A stretch of DNA of 64,000 nt from positions 310,001 to 374,000 of the forward strand of contig CP185406.1 in the NCBI GenBank assembly GCA_049177145.1, given 5' to 3'. A program made the translations under genes and the position numbers. Positions 10,239 to 19,982 of the stretch are shown one piece after another; within the stretch, counting starts at the first letter, position 1; every line of letters begins with the position of its first letter. The notes below the pieces were generated by a model, which searched no databases, was not told the origin of the DNA, and saw nothing but the letters and a program-made list of their open reading frames with translations. This DNA comes from Hennigella sp049177145. Its GTDB lineage: Bacteria > Bacillota_I > Bacilli_A > Mycoplasmatales > Mycoplasmoidaceae.

Positions 10239-11210
10239 TTAAGCTTTCTTGAAAGTTAAACCGTAGTCTTGTAATTTCTTACGGATTTCACGAAGTGAAG
10301 TTTTACCAAGGTTCTTAATCTTGCTAACTTCTTCTTTTGTCATGTTAGATAATTCTTGAATTGTTCTAATACCAGAACGTTTTAGACAGTTGTATGATCT
10401 AACTGATAATTCAAGATCATCAATTGAAACTGAAGTAACTTGTTGTTCTTGAGTTTCTTCATTTTCTTTCATCATTTGAAGTTGAGCAATTTTTTCATTG
10501 ATTTGTGCTAATTGTTCAAAGTGTTCAACTAAGATTTTGCTAGCATATGCTACAGCATCTGTTGGACTTACTGCACCATTAGTTACAACATCTAATGTTA
10601 AATAGTCACCCATATGATTCTTGCTAATTTTTCTTTCATCTACATGGTATCCTACTTGTAAAACAGGACAGAAGTTAGAATCAGTAGCAATGATTGACAA
10701 TGTGTTAATATTTTCTTGGTTTTCTTTGAAAGATCTAAAACCACGACCATTACTTGCAAATATTTCCATTTCAAATTTTGGTGATGCTTTAGTCTTAGTA
10801 GCAATGTATAGATCGGGGTTTACTACTTCAAAACCTACTGGAAGTTCAATATCTTCAGCTTTAATTACACCAGACTCTTTGTAACTAATTTTCATAGTTG
10901 GTCAAGAGTGTAATTCAGTGCCTTCAGGTATTGCTTCTTCGCTAATTTTTAAAACTAATTGTTTTAAGTTAAGGATGATTTGTGTAACATCTTCCTTAAT
11001 ACCATCAATTGCTTGGAATTCATGGTTTACTCCAGGAATTTTAATTGCAAATACACTTGCACCTGGAATGTTTGAAAGGATAACTCTTCTTAGAGCGTTA
11101 CCAATGGTAATACCAAAACCTGATTCCAATGGTCCAATTTCAAATTGACCATGGTTATCATTAATTTCGTTTGCGATTGGTTTAATAGAATATTTAATAA
11201 ATTTTTCCAT
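10239..11210 (-). CDS. rpoA: RNA polymerase subunit alpha
   Basis: 323 residues. The N-terminal dimerisation domain has GPLESGFGITIGNALRR near 26-42. The C-terminal domain (about 255-323) has LELSVRSYNCLKRSGIRT and the LGKTSLREI helix-hairpin-helix that binds UP elements and regulators. The alpha dimer nucleates polymerase assembly. A Gln/Glu-rich linker near 230-250 separates the domains. The gene order rpsM-rpsK-rpoA-rplQ is the standard alpha operon. Its only UGA-coded Trp is near residue 103. Confidence 0.96.
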
Positions 11211-11224
11211 AATATGTGCTCCTT

Positions 11225-11653
11225 CTAACGTGGTTTCTTTGGTGGTCTACAACCGTTGTGTGGAATTGGTGTTATATCAGCAATTTCAGTGATTTGTAAT
11301 CCAGCTGCGGCTAAAGATCTTATTGCAGTATCTTTGCCACGACCAATACCATTACATCTAACAGCAACAGTTTTTAATCCTAATGCCATTGCTTCTTTTG
11401 CGCATTGTTCTGCAGCAATTCCAGCAGCATAAGGTGTTGCTTTCTTACTACCTTTGTAGCCGATAGTTCCAGCAGATGCTCATTTAATAGCATTACCAGC
11501 CATATCAGTTATGGTAACAATTGTATTGTTAAGGGTAGAGTGAATGTATGCCATACCATTAACAGAGGCAAGACGTTTTTTCTTCTTACCAGCTTTTTTC
11601 GCAGCAGGTTTCTTTTCAGTAGTTGCTGCAGCTTGTTTAGTTTGTTCAGCCAT
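11225..11653 (-). CDS. rpsK: Ribosomal protein S11
   Basis: 142 residues. The core is typical: ASVNGMAYIHSTLNNTIVT, GNAIKWASAG, and the C-terminal DITPIPHNGCRPPKKPR that reaches the 3' end of 16S rRNA in the platform. The N-terminus carries about 25 extra Ala/Lys-rich residues (TKQAAATTEKKPAAKK), part of a pattern of charged tails across this operon. It starts from an AGGAGG-type ribosome site. Confidence 0.94.
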
Positions 11654-11668
11654 TGTTCTATCCTCCTA

Positions 11669-12043
11669 TTATTTAGTTTCTTGTTTCTTGTTAGCAATTG
11701 TCTTTCTAGGACCTTTACGCGTTCTTGCGTTAGTCTTAGTTCTTTGACCTCTAACAGGTAAACCTTTTTTGTGTCTCATACCACGATAGCAATTAATTTC
11801 CATTAATTGTTTAATGTTCATTGCTACGTCTCTACGTAAGTCACCTTCAATAGTGTACTTACTTGCAGCTTCACGGATGGCAGCAAATTCTTTTTCATCT
11901 AAATCTGCTGTTTTCTTTTCTGGATCAACATTTGCAGTTTTGCAAATCTTTTTACCAGTAGAAATACCAATACCATAAATTGCTGTTAGTGCGTAAGCAA
12001 TTTTTTTATTGTTAGGAATATCTACACCTAATAAACGTGCCAT
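11669..12043 (-). CDS. rpsM: Ribosomal protein S13
   Basis: 124 residues with the typical MARLLGVDIPNNKKIAYALTAI start, the helix-two-turn-helix core, and RGMRHKKGLPVRGQRTKTNA near the C-terminus. It contacts the P-site tRNA and forms the 30S head bridge to L5. The length is normal. It follows rpmJ by 9 bases. Confidence 0.96.
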   Translation of the reverse strand: MARLLGVDIPNNKKIAYALTAIYGIGISTGKKICKTANVDPEKKTADLDEKEFAAIREAASKYTIEGDLRRDVAMNIKQLMEINCYRGMRHKKGLPVRGQRTKTNARTRKGPRKTIANKKQETK

Positions 12044-12052
12044 ATTTTCTCC

Positions 12053-12166
12053 TTATCCTTGTCTTTGTTTGTGCTTTGGATTTTTACAAATTACCATCAC
12101 ACGTCCATGTCTTTTTATTACTTTACAATCTTTACAGATTGGTTTTACAGAAGCTCTTACTTTCAT
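12053..12166 (-). CDS. rpmJ: Ribosomal protein L36
   Basis: 37 residues, too short for most ORF screens: MKVRASVKPICKDCKVIKRH and then GRVMVICKNPKHKQRQG. The C-x2-C...C-x4-H pattern (Cys11, Cys14, Cys27, His32) is the zinc ribbon of the C+ form of L36, so this species keeps the zinc-dependent version. It lies between infA and rpsM in standard order. Confidence 0.95.
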   Translation of the reverse strand: MKVRASVKPICKDCKVIKRHGRVMVICKNPKHKQRQG

Positions 12167-12179
12167 ATATACCTCTTTC

Positions 12180-12398
12180 TTAATTTTGACGGTAAGTAAT
12201 TCTACCACGTGTTAAATCATAAGGACTTAACTCAACTTCTACAATATCACCGGGTAGAATACGTATTTTACACATACGAATTTTACCTGATACGTGGGCT
12301 GATATTTCAATGCCGTTATCTAATAGTACTTTATAAGTACCACCGGCAACAATATCGGTTACTTTACCCTTCATTTTTATTTTGTCTTGTTCAGCCAT
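12180..12398 (-). CDS. infA: Translation initiation factor IF-1
   Basis: 72 residues, an OB-fold: KMKGKVTDIVAGGTYKVLL, SGKIRMCKIRILPGDIVEVELSPYDL in part, and GRITYR at the C-terminus. IF-1 occupies the 30S A site and assists IF-2 and IF-3. Exactly the usual length. It follows map by 13 bases. Confidence 0.96.
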   Translation of the reverse strand: MAEQDKIKMKGKVTDIVAGGTYKVLLDNGIEISAHVSGKIRMCKIRILPGDIVEVELSPYDLTRGRITYRQN

Positions 12399-12411
12399 TT
12401 ATATCCTTTCA

Positions 12412-13161
12412 TTAATCAGCTGTTAATACATGGCAACCTATATCTGTTACAAGAACCATGTGTTCTTCGTGACAAGTTAGTTTGCCATTTTTTGCAGATA
12501 CAGTTCAACCATTATCTGCATCGACCACATATTCATCACTATCTGTCATAAGCATAGGTTCTATACATATAACCATCCCTGCTTTTAGTTTTAAACCAGT
12601 ATCTGGTTGACCATAGTTTAGAATAATTGGGTCTTCGTGGACTTTTAGTCCACATCCATGGCCGCCATAGTTTTTGATAACTTGGTAGCCATGATAGAAT
12701 GCGGTTTCTTGGATACAATATGAAATGTCTCCAATTTTAACTCCAGCTTTTATTTGTTTAATTGCTGTGTTTAGACAATCTAATGTTGCATCTTGAATTT
12801 CAAGTGCTGCTTCATTGGTTGGATCTAACACAATACTAAAAGCTGCATCGCATACATAACCTTCATAAGTTACTCCAATATCAAATGTAACGATATCAGA
12901 TTTTTGTAAAACATAGTCAGATGGTATTCCATGAATGATTTGTTCATTCACTGAAATACAGATATGACCTGGAAAGCCTTCATATTGATAGAAGCTTGCG
13001 GTTGCACCATTTGCTGCAATTACATCAGCTGCAATTTTATCTAATTGCTTTGTGCTGATTCCAGGTTTGGTTTTCTTTCTAAGCTCTGCTTTAACCTTTT
13101 TTCAGATTGCGCAGGCTTTGTTAATACCAACTATATCTTTTTCACTTTTAAGGTAAATCAT
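12412..13161 (-). CDS. map: Methionine aminopeptidase, type I
   Basis: 249 residues, pita-bread fold, which removes the initiator Met. Metal ligands are recognisable: DIGVTYEGYVCDAAFS (two Asp, near 99-110), GHGCGLKVHEDP with the His near 172, IEPML with Glu near 205, and Glu in the last segment. The substrate-side His is in the GFPGHICISVNE segment. The zinc-finger N-terminal extension seen in some bacteria is absent. Its ATG overlaps the adk stop by one base (TAATG), implying translational coupling. Confidence 0.94.
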
Positions 13162-13793
13162 TATTGTAAATTACAAATATCCTTTACTTGCTTAATTGCA
13201 TTATCTAAACGATCATTTTTTACTGCGTGTAAGATCTTTAGATCTTGACAAGCTTTAATTAATGGTTCGTTTAAAGACATATAAGTCTTGTAACGTTCAA
13301 TGACAACTGATTCTTGATCGTCATTTCTTTGTGTTAGTAAAGATCCATCTTTATCACAAGTGTTTTCAACTTTTGGTTTCTTGTAATAAATGTTATAGAT
13401 CTCTTTACATACTGGGCATACTCTTCGCCCAGTAATTCTTTTAACTATTTCATCTCTATCTACTTGAACATCGATTGCATAGTCAACTTTAACTAGTTTG
13501 TTCAAGTATTCTAATTGGTTAACATTTCTAGGGTAACCATCAAAGATGATATGAGCTTGAGGATTATTTATTTTTAATAGTTCTTGTCTAACGACTTCGT
13601 TAGTTGTGTCATCATCAACTAACTTACCACTTAACATTATTTGTTTAAGTTTGTTAGCTAATGGTGTATCTTGAGCTACTGTTTTTCTAAATAAGTCCCC
13701 AGTAGAGATATGGATAAATCCATACTTTTCTTTTAGGTAGCTAGAGATACTACCTTTTCCAGATCCTGGAGCTCCTAATAATATAACTATCAT
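13161..13793 (-). CDS. adk: Adenylate kinase
   Basis: 210 residues. It balances AMP, ADP and ATP. The P-loop is GAPGSGKGS at 7-15, the AMP site has STGDLFR near 30, and FDGYPRN is near 84. The lid carries a metal site of the Gram-positive type: CPVC near 130, then Cys and Asp (NTCDKDG), that is Cys3Asp rather than Cys4. The start overlaps the secY end by seven bases. Confidence 0.95.
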   Translation of the reverse strand: MIVILLGAPGSGKGSISSYLKEKYGFIHISTGDLFRKTVAQDTPLANKLKQIMLSGKLVDDDTTNEVVRQELLKINNPQAHIIFDGYPRNVNQLEYLNKLVKVDYAIDVQVDRDEIVKRITGRRVCPVCKEIYNIYYKKPKVENTCDKDGSLLTQRNDDQESVVIERYKTYMSLNEPLIKACQDLKILHAVKNDRLDNAIKQVKDICNLQ

Positions 13794-15223
13794 AATTGTG
13801 TTACCTTCTCTTCTTTAGTTTCTTGTGCAGCATAGTGAGATTGTTCAATATTTCTTCTTGTCACAACATAGCCACTAGTTGTACTAGCTGATTTAATTGC
13901 TGCTCATAATTCTAGTGAGGCAGTTACCATAATGATAATACCTGTACCAGATAGACTCATTCCACTTGGAATGCCTGTAGCAATTGATAGAATGTATGGA
14001 ATAGATGCAACTATTGCTAGGAATGGCGCACCAATCCAGTTAATTCTAAATAATACTTTAGTAATGTGCTTTTCAGTATCTTCGCCCATTCTTATTCCAG
14101 GAATAAACTTTCCACCCTTTTGGAAGTTTTCTGCAATTTGTTGAGGGTTGATTTGGATGTATGAATAGAAGAAGCTAAATAAGATGATTAGAACAAAGTA
14201 TATAGCTACTCCTACTCAAGAGTCTAATGTTAATCAATTAACAATGAAATCTTTTGCTGCATAGTTTGTATCAGGAATAAATTGAGCAATTGTTCCTGGG
14301 ATTGTAATAACTGACGAAGCAAAGATTACTGGAATAACTCCTGCAGCATTAAGTTTTATTGGTAAATAAGGTAATTCATTCTTATCTTGAATTAATCCTT
14401 GTCCTGTTTGTTGGATTGGAATCTTTCTTGTTGCCCCATTAATAAAGATAACAAGTAAGACAATTGCTACAAAGAACAATGCATATAAGATACAACTTAA
14501 TACAATTGTCACTTGGTTAGTTGCAGCTAATCTAATACCAATTACATTGAAGACATTGTTAAAGCTTGAAAGTAATTGTCCAATAACACCAGCCAAGATT
14601 AATGTTGTTACACCATTACCAACTCCACGTTTAGTAATCATATCACCAATAAAGATGGCAATGTATGTTCCAGCAGTTAATAGGAATAACAATCCTATTG
14701 CCCCACCTGTTTGGTTAACAAACAAGTCATTAATATTGTTTTGTCCAAAGATTGTAATACCTGTACCAGATCCACCTGCATTTCTTGAAAGAATTAAGGC
14801 TAGAGTGGCATAAGCTTGAACAAAACAGAAAGGTAATGTTAATAATCTAGTAATAATTTCTAGCTTCTTTTTACCTCTTTCACCAGCTTTTGCCATCTTT
14901 GCTAGTGGTTTAATTAAATCACTAGATAATAGTTGAATAATAATTTGGGCCGTAATATAAGGACCAAGCCCAATAGCAAAGATTGACATGTGTTCCAAAC
15001 CACCAGCTGATAGAAGGTTTAACATTTCTACAAATGAACCTTCAGTGTGATATGTAACTGGTAGTTTAACACCAGGTAAAGTTAACATTGAACCCAAGTG
15101 ATACAACACAATAAATCCAAGAGTGATTAGTAATGATACTAATACAGTCTTGTTTGTGAAAATAGGTTTAAATGTATTTTTTACCTTTTTTCTAAAAGAT
15201 GTGTTATTTGTTTGGTTTGCCAT
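13787..15223 (-). CDS. secY: Protein translocase subunit SecY
   Basis: 478 residues with about ten membrane segments forming the Sec channel. Recognisable segments are GVKLPVTYHT near 50, the plug/helix 2 region LSAGGLEHMSIFAIGLGPYIT in part, the GERGKKKLEIITR cytosolic loop (120s), ITKRGVGNGVT near 195, KLNAAGVIPVIFASS near 290, and the C-terminal GEDTEKHI loop. The C-terminal tail is charged. Several Trp are UGA. It exports the lipoproteins and membrane proteins encoded here. It is in its normal place after rplO. Confidence 0.96.
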
Positions 15224-15228
15224 GTTAA

Positions 15229-15675
15229 TTATTTCTTAATATTTACTTTACCTTTAGCAGCAGTAATAATTTTTTCTGCTCCTTTTGTAACAGCATTAAC
15301 TGTTACTTCAATTGCAGATTTTAATTCTTTTTTACCTGCAATAATTTTGATAGGTGCGTTGTTGTTCTTGCTAATCATCTTAGCTTCAATCAATGCTTTT
15401 CTATCTACAACTTTCATCTTTGCAATTTGGTCAGTTGTGAATACAACTGGTCTATTTGCAAAGTCATAGTTGTTAAATCCTACTTTAGGGATCTTTCTAT
15501 ATAAAGGAGTTTGACCACCTTCAAAACCTTGTCTAACATTACCAGATTTTCTAGCATGTTGACCTTTTTGTCCTCTTGTGGATCTTTTACCCATTCCAGA
15601 ACCATAACCACGACCTAAAGTCTTTACTTTATGGTCTCTAGAACCTTTTGTATATTTTAAATTATGTAGTTCCAT
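15229..15675 (-). CDS. rplO: Ribosomal protein L15
   Basis: 148 residues. Typical N-terminus: GSRDHKVKTLGRGYGSGMGK and RSTRGQKGQHARKSG, which winds into the 23S rRNA core; GQTPLYRKIPKVGFNN follows. The C-terminal half is the usual globular domain. Between it and the upstream rpsE there is a lipoprotein gene instead of rpmD (L30), which I do not find; L30 is often absent from mollicutes. Confidence 0.95.
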   Translation of the reverse strand: MELHNLKYTKGSRDHKVKTLGRGYGSGMGKRSTRGQKGQHARKSGNVRQGFEGGQTPLYRKIPKVGFNNYDFANRPVVFTTDQIAKMKVVDRKALIEAKMISKNNNAPIKIIAGKKELKSAIEVTVNAVTKGAEKIITAAKGKVNIKK

Positions 15676-15687
15676 AAAATAAAACTC

Positions 15688-16152
15688 CTATCTATTTTCA
15701 AAATATAACGTTTTGTCCATAGCGCCATTAGGAATAGAAATGATGTAATATAAATCTTTGCCTTTTTCTAAAGTAATTGTTTCTGCTAAAAAACAAACTA
15801 AATCATAACCATCATTTTGACAAATATATTCAGCAGGATTAGAAAAACTCAATTGTTTACCATTATAATATACATCACAACCTATGGTTTCATCATATTC
15901 TGTATTAGTTAATCTTAATTGAGGATGCGTTCCAAAATCAGCTTCAAATTTAGATGTATTAACTGTAACTTTGTATTCTTTTCCTGGCTCCAAATCTACA
16001 TTTTCTAACACAAGTTTGTCAGTCGCTCAGTTATCCAATATGAGCTCTTTAATTGCTGGCTCTTTGGGTTTATTACAAGCAACTAATGTGCTACCTATTG
16101 TTGCAGCTGTTGCTGCAACGCCTAATATTGGTAATAATTTTAATTTTTTCAT
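15688..16152 (-). CDS. Small lipoprotein inserted in the ribosomal protein operon
   Basis: 154 residues. The signal peptide is MKKLKLLPILGVAATAATIG and the lipobox is TLVAC, with the modified Cys near residue 26, followed by NKPKEP. The mature part is short, probably beta-rich (TVNTSKFEADFG, GCDVYYNGKQLSFSN), with no family I recognise. It has two further Cys that might pair. The gene lies between rpsE and rplO, same strand, with 12-base spacers, so it must be co-transcribed with ribosomal genes. The lipobox and first residues (TLVACNK) match the lipoprotein that follows rpsT at 53013. Codon use does not stand out. Confidence 0.85.
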
Positions 16153-16164
16153 AGTTTTATCTCC

Positions 16165-16860
16165 TTATAGTTCTGACACTTTCTTATCACGCATATTTGC
16201 GATGTAAGCAGGTGTCTTTTGTGCTTTTAAGCCATTAATAGTTGCTCTAATCATATTAACAGCTGTGTTCTTACCCATGTTCTTTGTGTAAACATCTTTG
16301 AATCCAGCAGCTTCAATAACTGCACGGATTGCACCACCAGCAACAATACCTGTACCTTCAGGTGCTGGTTTTAGTAAGACTTTTGCAGCACATGATTTAC
16401 CAACAACTTCATGGTAAAGTGTGCCACGTTTATTAATTGTTACTTTAGTAAGATTGTTTCTAGCATTCTTATTTGCTTTCTTCATAGCATTAGGAATTTC
16501 AGCAGATTTACCCATACCAAAACCAACAGTACCTTTTTTATCTCCAATAACAACTAATACAGAGAAACGCATATTACGTCCACCTTTAGTTGTTTTAGAA
16601 ATACGTTTAATAGCTACTACTTTTTCGCTAAAACCGTCACTTGGTTGTCTAGGTTTCTTAACAAAAGTCTTCTTTTGTTCTTTACCTTCTGGTTTTTTAC
16701 CATCAGCTTTTGCTTCTGGTTTTTTGTCAGTAGGTTTTGCTTCTTTCTTAACTTCTGGTTTAGCTTCAGTTTTTACTTCAGCCTTAGGTGCAGCAGGTTT
16801 TTCTGCTTCAACCTTAGGTTGAGCAACTGGAGTTTCAGTTTTTACTTCTTTGTTTTCCAT
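16165..16860 (-). CDS. rpsE: Ribosomal protein S5
   Basis: 231 residues. The core (about 75-230) has the S5 signature: FSEKVVAIKRISKTTKGGRN and FSVLVVIGDKKGTVGFGMGK in sequence. It helps decoding fidelity and mRNA unwinding at the entry site. A 70-residue N-terminal extension rich in Lys, Pro, Ala and Glu precedes it (VAQPKVEAEKPAAPKAEVKT), which is absent from most bacteria. Extended ribosomal proteins are known in mycoplasmas. Confidence 0.94.
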   Translation of the reverse strand: MENKEVKTETPVAQPKVEAEKPAAPKAEVKTEAKPEVKKEAKPTDKKPEAKADGKKPEGKEQKKTFVKKPRQPSDGFSEKVVAIKRISKTTKGGRNMRFSVLVVIGDKKGTVGFGMGKSAEIPNAMKKANKNARNNLTKVTINKRGTLYHEVVGKSCAAKVLLKPAPEGTGIVAGGAIRAVIEAAGFKDVYTKNMGKNTAVNMIRATINGLKAQKTPAYIANMRDKKVSEL

Positions 16861-16875
16861 GTTAATCCTTCCTAA

Positions 16876-17235
16876 TTAGAATTTAAGTCCAGCTTCTCTA
16901 GCTGCATCAGCTAAAGCTTGAACTCTTCCGTGGTATTTGCTACCACCACGGTCAAATGCTACTTTCTTAATATCTTTTGCTAAAGCTTTCTTAGCAATAT
17001 CTGCGCCTACTTTTTTGCAAGCTTCAACATTGCCAGATTTTAATTTAAGTTGTGTTGATGATGAACTTACTAAAGTAATTCCTTTAGCATCATCAAAGAT
17101 TTGGGCTGTAATGTTTGCATTAGTTTTTGTAATAACTAATCTAGGTAATTCATTACCATTCAATTTAAGTTTTCTAGTAATACGTTGGTGACGTAATACT
17201 CTAGCTTCTTTTCTTGTTTTTGAATACTTCTTCAT
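16876..17235 (-). CDS. rplR: Ribosomal protein L18
   Basis: 119 residues, normal length. Typical segments are RVLRHQRITRKLKLNG, LVITKTNANITAQIFDDAKG, and the C-terminal FDRGGSKYHGRVQALADAAR, then EAGLKF. It binds 5S rRNA with L5. Spacing to rplF is 9 bases. Confidence 0.95.
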   Translation of the reverse strand: MKKYSKTRKEARVLRHQRITRKLKLNGNELPRLVITKTNANITAQIFDDAKGITLVSSSSTQLKLKSGNVEACKKVGADIAKKALAKDIKKVAFDRGGSKYHGRVQALADAAREAGLKF

Positions 17236-17244
17236 AAATTACCT

Positions 17245-17811
17245 CTATTTCTTACCGCCTGCTGTTGCAGTAGCTTCAGCAGTTTTACCAACCTTACGGA
17301 TAATGTGTTCATCAACATACATTATTCCTTTACCTTTATAAGGTTCTGGTGGTCTTACAGCTCTAACGTTGGCAGCAAATTCACCAACTACGATCTTGTC
17401 ATATCCTGAGATTTCAATTTGTACAGCACTTGGACAAACTACTTTTAATCCTGCAGGGATGGCAAATTCAACTGGGTGGCTAAAGCCCATTTGTAATACT
17501 AACTTACCATTAGTTACAGCAGCTTTATAACCTACACCAACGATTTTAAGTTCTTTCTTAAAACCTGTGTTAACACCAACAATGGCATTGTTGATGTTTG
17601 CATTTACAGTACCATGATACATCTTGGTTTGTTTTTCATCGTTTACACGACTAACTTTGATACTGTCTCCTTCTTTTGTTACTTTAATAAGATTAGAAGG
17701 ATAAGCAACTTCAAGGGAACCTTGTGGTCCTTTGATTGTTACTTTGCTTGGAGCAATATCTACTTGTGTTCCAGCAATAATCTTTATTAATCTATTACCT
17801 TTATGACTCAT
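17245..17811 (-). CDS. rplF: Ribosomal protein L6
   Basis: 188 residues with two L6 repeats and the C-terminal signature PPEPYKGKGIMYVDEHIIRK, which identifies the family. It supports the sarcin-ricin loop and factor-binding region. The last ten residues are Ala/Thr/Gly-rich. Standard order after rpsH. Confidence 0.96.
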   Translation of the reverse strand: MSHKGNRLIKIIAGTQVDIAPSKVTIKGPQGSLEVAYPSNLIKVTKEGDSIKVSRVNDEKQTKMYHGTVNANINNAIVGVNTGFKKELKIVGVGYKAAVTNGKLVLQMGFSHPVEFAIPAGLKVVCPSAVQIEISGYDKIVVGEFAANVRAVRPPEPYKGKGIMYVDEHIIRKVGKTAEATATAGGKK

Positions 17812-17823
17812 AGTTTACTCCTA

Positions 17824-18219
17824 TCATATATAAGCAAGAACTTCGCCACCAAGATTTGCTTTTCTTGCTTGTTTGCCTGTCATTACACCATGACTTGTTG
17901 TAACAACAGCAATACCTAAACCATTTAATACTTTTGGCATATCTTCTGCTGAAGTATAAATTCTTAAGCCTGGTTTAGAGATTTGTCTTAAACCATTGAT
18001 AGCTGGAATTTGGTTCTTGTATTTTAAGTGGACGATTGTTATTTGTTTTTTTGTTTTACCAGCATTTCTTACTTGGTAACTAGCAATGTATCCTTCATTC
18101 TTAAGAATGTTTAGGATAGCAGTAGTAAGGTTTGATGTTTGAATTTTAACAGTTTGTAATCTTGCCTTATTTGCGTTATTTAGCTTACTGATTAAATCAG
18201 AAATTGGATCCATGAACAT
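17824..18219 (-). CDS. rpsH: Ribosomal protein S8
   Basis: 131 residues: DPISDLISKLNNANKA start and a C-terminal VVTTSHGVMTGKQARKANLG, then GEVLAYI. It is a primary 16S rRNA binder. In E. coli it also represses the spc operon through the rplE leader; I saw no such structure here. The start at 18219 is chosen because AGGAGGG lies nine bases upstream; a second in-frame ATG is two codons later. Confidence 0.95.
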   Translation of the reverse strand: MFMDPISDLISKLNNANKARLQTVKIQTSNLTTAILNILKNEGYIASYQVRNAGKTKKQITIVHLKYKNQIPAINGLRQISKPGLRIYTSAEDMPKVLNGLGIAVVTTSHGVMTGKQARKANLGGEVLAYI

Positions 18220-18236
18220 AATCTAATTCCCTCCTA

Positions 18237-18419
18237 TCATGAAGCTTTCTTTACGCCCGGAATAGCACCTTTGTATGCTAATTCTCTAAAGCATAAACGA
18301 CATAAACCATATTTTCTATTTACACCGTGAACACGGCCACATCTTACACATCTTGTGTAACCACGTGTAGAAAATTTAGGTTTTCTGTTAGCTTTTACTC
18401 TTAATGATTTTTTTGCCAT
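18237..18419 (-). CDS. rpsZ: Ribosomal protein S14, zinc-binding type Z
   Basis: 60 residues, the short zinc form: CVRCGRVHGVNRKYGLCRLC gives the C-x2-C...C-x2-C ribbon. The ending FRELAYKGAIPGVKKAS is typical. The zinc-free long form (about 100 residues) is not in this window. With L36 this makes two zinc-ribbon ribosomal proteins in the operon. Confidence 0.95.
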   Translation of the reverse strand: MAKKSLRVKANRKPKFSTRGYTRCVRCGRVHGVNRKYGLCRLCFRELAYKGAIPGVKKAS

Positions 18420-18428
18420 ATTTTCTCC

Positions 18429-18980
18429 TTACTTCTTTTTTTGAATGAATGGTAAACCAATAGCTTGTAATAAAGCTTTAGCTTCGCCATCATCTTCTGT
18501 GCTAGTTACAAAGGTAACATCAAAACCTCTTACACGTTTAATATCGTCAAAATTAATTTCTGTAAAGATGTTTTGTTCCTTAATACCTAAGGTAAAGTTA
18601 CCATGTCCATCAAAACTATTGTCTTTTAATCCTCTAAAGTCTCTAATACGAGGCATAGCAATCTTAACTAGTTTTTCAACAAAGTTTCACATTGCTTCTT
18701 TTCTTAAAGTTACTTTAACACCAATTTCTTGGTTTTCACGTAACTTAAATGTTGCAATAGCTTTTTTAGATTTTGTTTTAATTGGTTTTTGACCAGTTAT
18801 TAGTTGAATTTCATTGTATAGAGCATCTAATAACTTAGCATCTTGCGTAGCATCACCAGCACAACCATTAATAATGATCTTATCAAGAGTTGGTACTTGC
18901 ATTGGTGATTTGTAACCAAATTGAGCAGTTAGTTTTTCTGCAATTAATTTTTTGTATTTTTTACTTAATTCGTTTGCCAT
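18429..18980 (-). CDS. rplE: Ribosomal protein L5
   Basis: 183 residues, normal length. PTLDKIIINGCAGDA, GQKPIKTKSKKAIATFKLRE and MPRIRDFRGLKDNSFDGHGN are recognisable family stretches, followed by the KRVRGFDVTFVTSTEDDGEA C-terminal segment. It binds 5S rRNA and contacts P-site tRNA. One UGA-coded Trp joins the two halves near residue 99. Confidence 0.96.
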
Positions 18981-18991
18981 AACTACTCTCC

Positions 18992-19327
18992 TTATTTAGC
19001 TTTCTTACTTGTGCCGATTTCAGCACCAGTAACTTTTGCTACTCTTACTTTCTTGCCTTCTTTATTTAGTTTGTAACCAATCTTGCTTACACCACGTGCA
19101 GCTTTTGGTACGATTAAGGCAAGCTTACATAAAGGAATTCAAGCTTCTTTTTCAATAATGCCACCCTTTTCTTGGTTAGCACCTTGTTTCTTGTGCATCT
19201 TAACTTTGTTAAGACCTTCAACAATAGCTTTGCCACAAGTTGGACAAACTTGTAGAACTGTTCCTTCTTTTCCAAGTAGTTTTCCAGAAACGACTCTAAC
19301 CTTATCACCAGTTTTAATTCTTTGCAT
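18992..19327 (-). CDS. rplX: Ribosomal protein L24
   Basis: 111 residues. The KOW motif is at the start: RIKTGDKVRVVSGKLLGKEG. The family NKVKMHKK follows. There is a C-x2-C (VCPTCGKA) near 28-31 that is found in some L24. It initiates 50S assembly at the tunnel exit side. It follows rplN by 15 bases. Confidence 0.94.
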
Positions 19328-19342
19328 AATAAGTTGTCCTTT

Positions 19343-19720
19343 CTATAAAACTTCTGGAGCTAATGAGACAATCTTTGTATAACCTTTGTCTCTTAACTCT
19401 CTTGCTACTGGACCAAAGATACGTGTTCCTCTTGGAGTAGGATCATCTTTAGCTTTGATCAATACGCAAGCATTGTCATCAAAGGCTAACTTTGTTCCAT
19501 TAGGTCTTTTAATACCTTTTTTAGTTCTTACAATTACAGCAAAGAACATTTGGTGTTCTTTTACTTGTCCAATTGGAGAACATTTCTTAACAGAGACTTT
19601 AACCACATCTCCGATGTTGCAAACTTTTTGTCAAGAGTTTCCCATAATTTTAATTACGCCTACTTCTCTTGCACCAGTATTATCAGCAACATTTAATCTT
19701 GTCATGAATTGAATAGCCAT
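19343..19720 (-). CDS. rplN: Ribosomal protein L14
   Basis: 125 residues: MAIQFMTRLNVADNTGAREV start, IRTKKGIKRPNGTKLAFDDN-like middle segment, and GTRIFGPVARELRDKGYTKI at the end. It lies at the subunit interface, forms bridges with 16S rRNA and binds the silencing factor RsfS. Usual length is 122. Confidence 0.96.
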
Positions 19721-19722
19721 AA

Positions 19723-19980
19723 TTACTCAGCCTTCTTTACTACTTTTACAACGTAAAAGTGTTTTGTTTTACTCATTGGGCGACATTCTCTAATACGAAC
19801 TCTATCACCCAATTTTGCTGTACTATGTTCATCATGAGCAGCATACTTTTTGTGTTTAATAACAAGTTTCTTATATAAAGGGTGGTTAAATTTTCTTTCC
19901 ACTTCAACAGTTACTGTCTTGTTGTTCTTTGCAGAAACAACTACACCAGTTAAAGTCTTTTTAAACTTTTTAGTTTCCAT
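19723..19980 (-). CDS. rpsQ: Ribosomal protein S17
   Basis: 85 residues, an OB-fold: LTGVVVSAKNNKTVTVEVER, HPLYKKLVIKHKKYAAHDE, and GDRVRIRECRPMSKTKHF. It is a primary binder of the 16S 5' domain. The stop is two bases from the rplN start. Confidence 0.96.
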   Translation of the reverse strand: METKKFKKTLTGVVVSAKNNKTVTVEVERKFNHPLYKKLVIKHKKYAAHDEHSTAKLGDRVRIRECRPMSKTKHFYVVKVVKKAE

Positions 19981-19982
19981 GA

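Noticed and set aside
15676..16165. Missing rpmD (L30) hidden between rpsE and rplO
   Set aside because: The frame there encodes a lipoprotein with signal peptide and lipobox; no L30-like sequence is present in any frame I checked.
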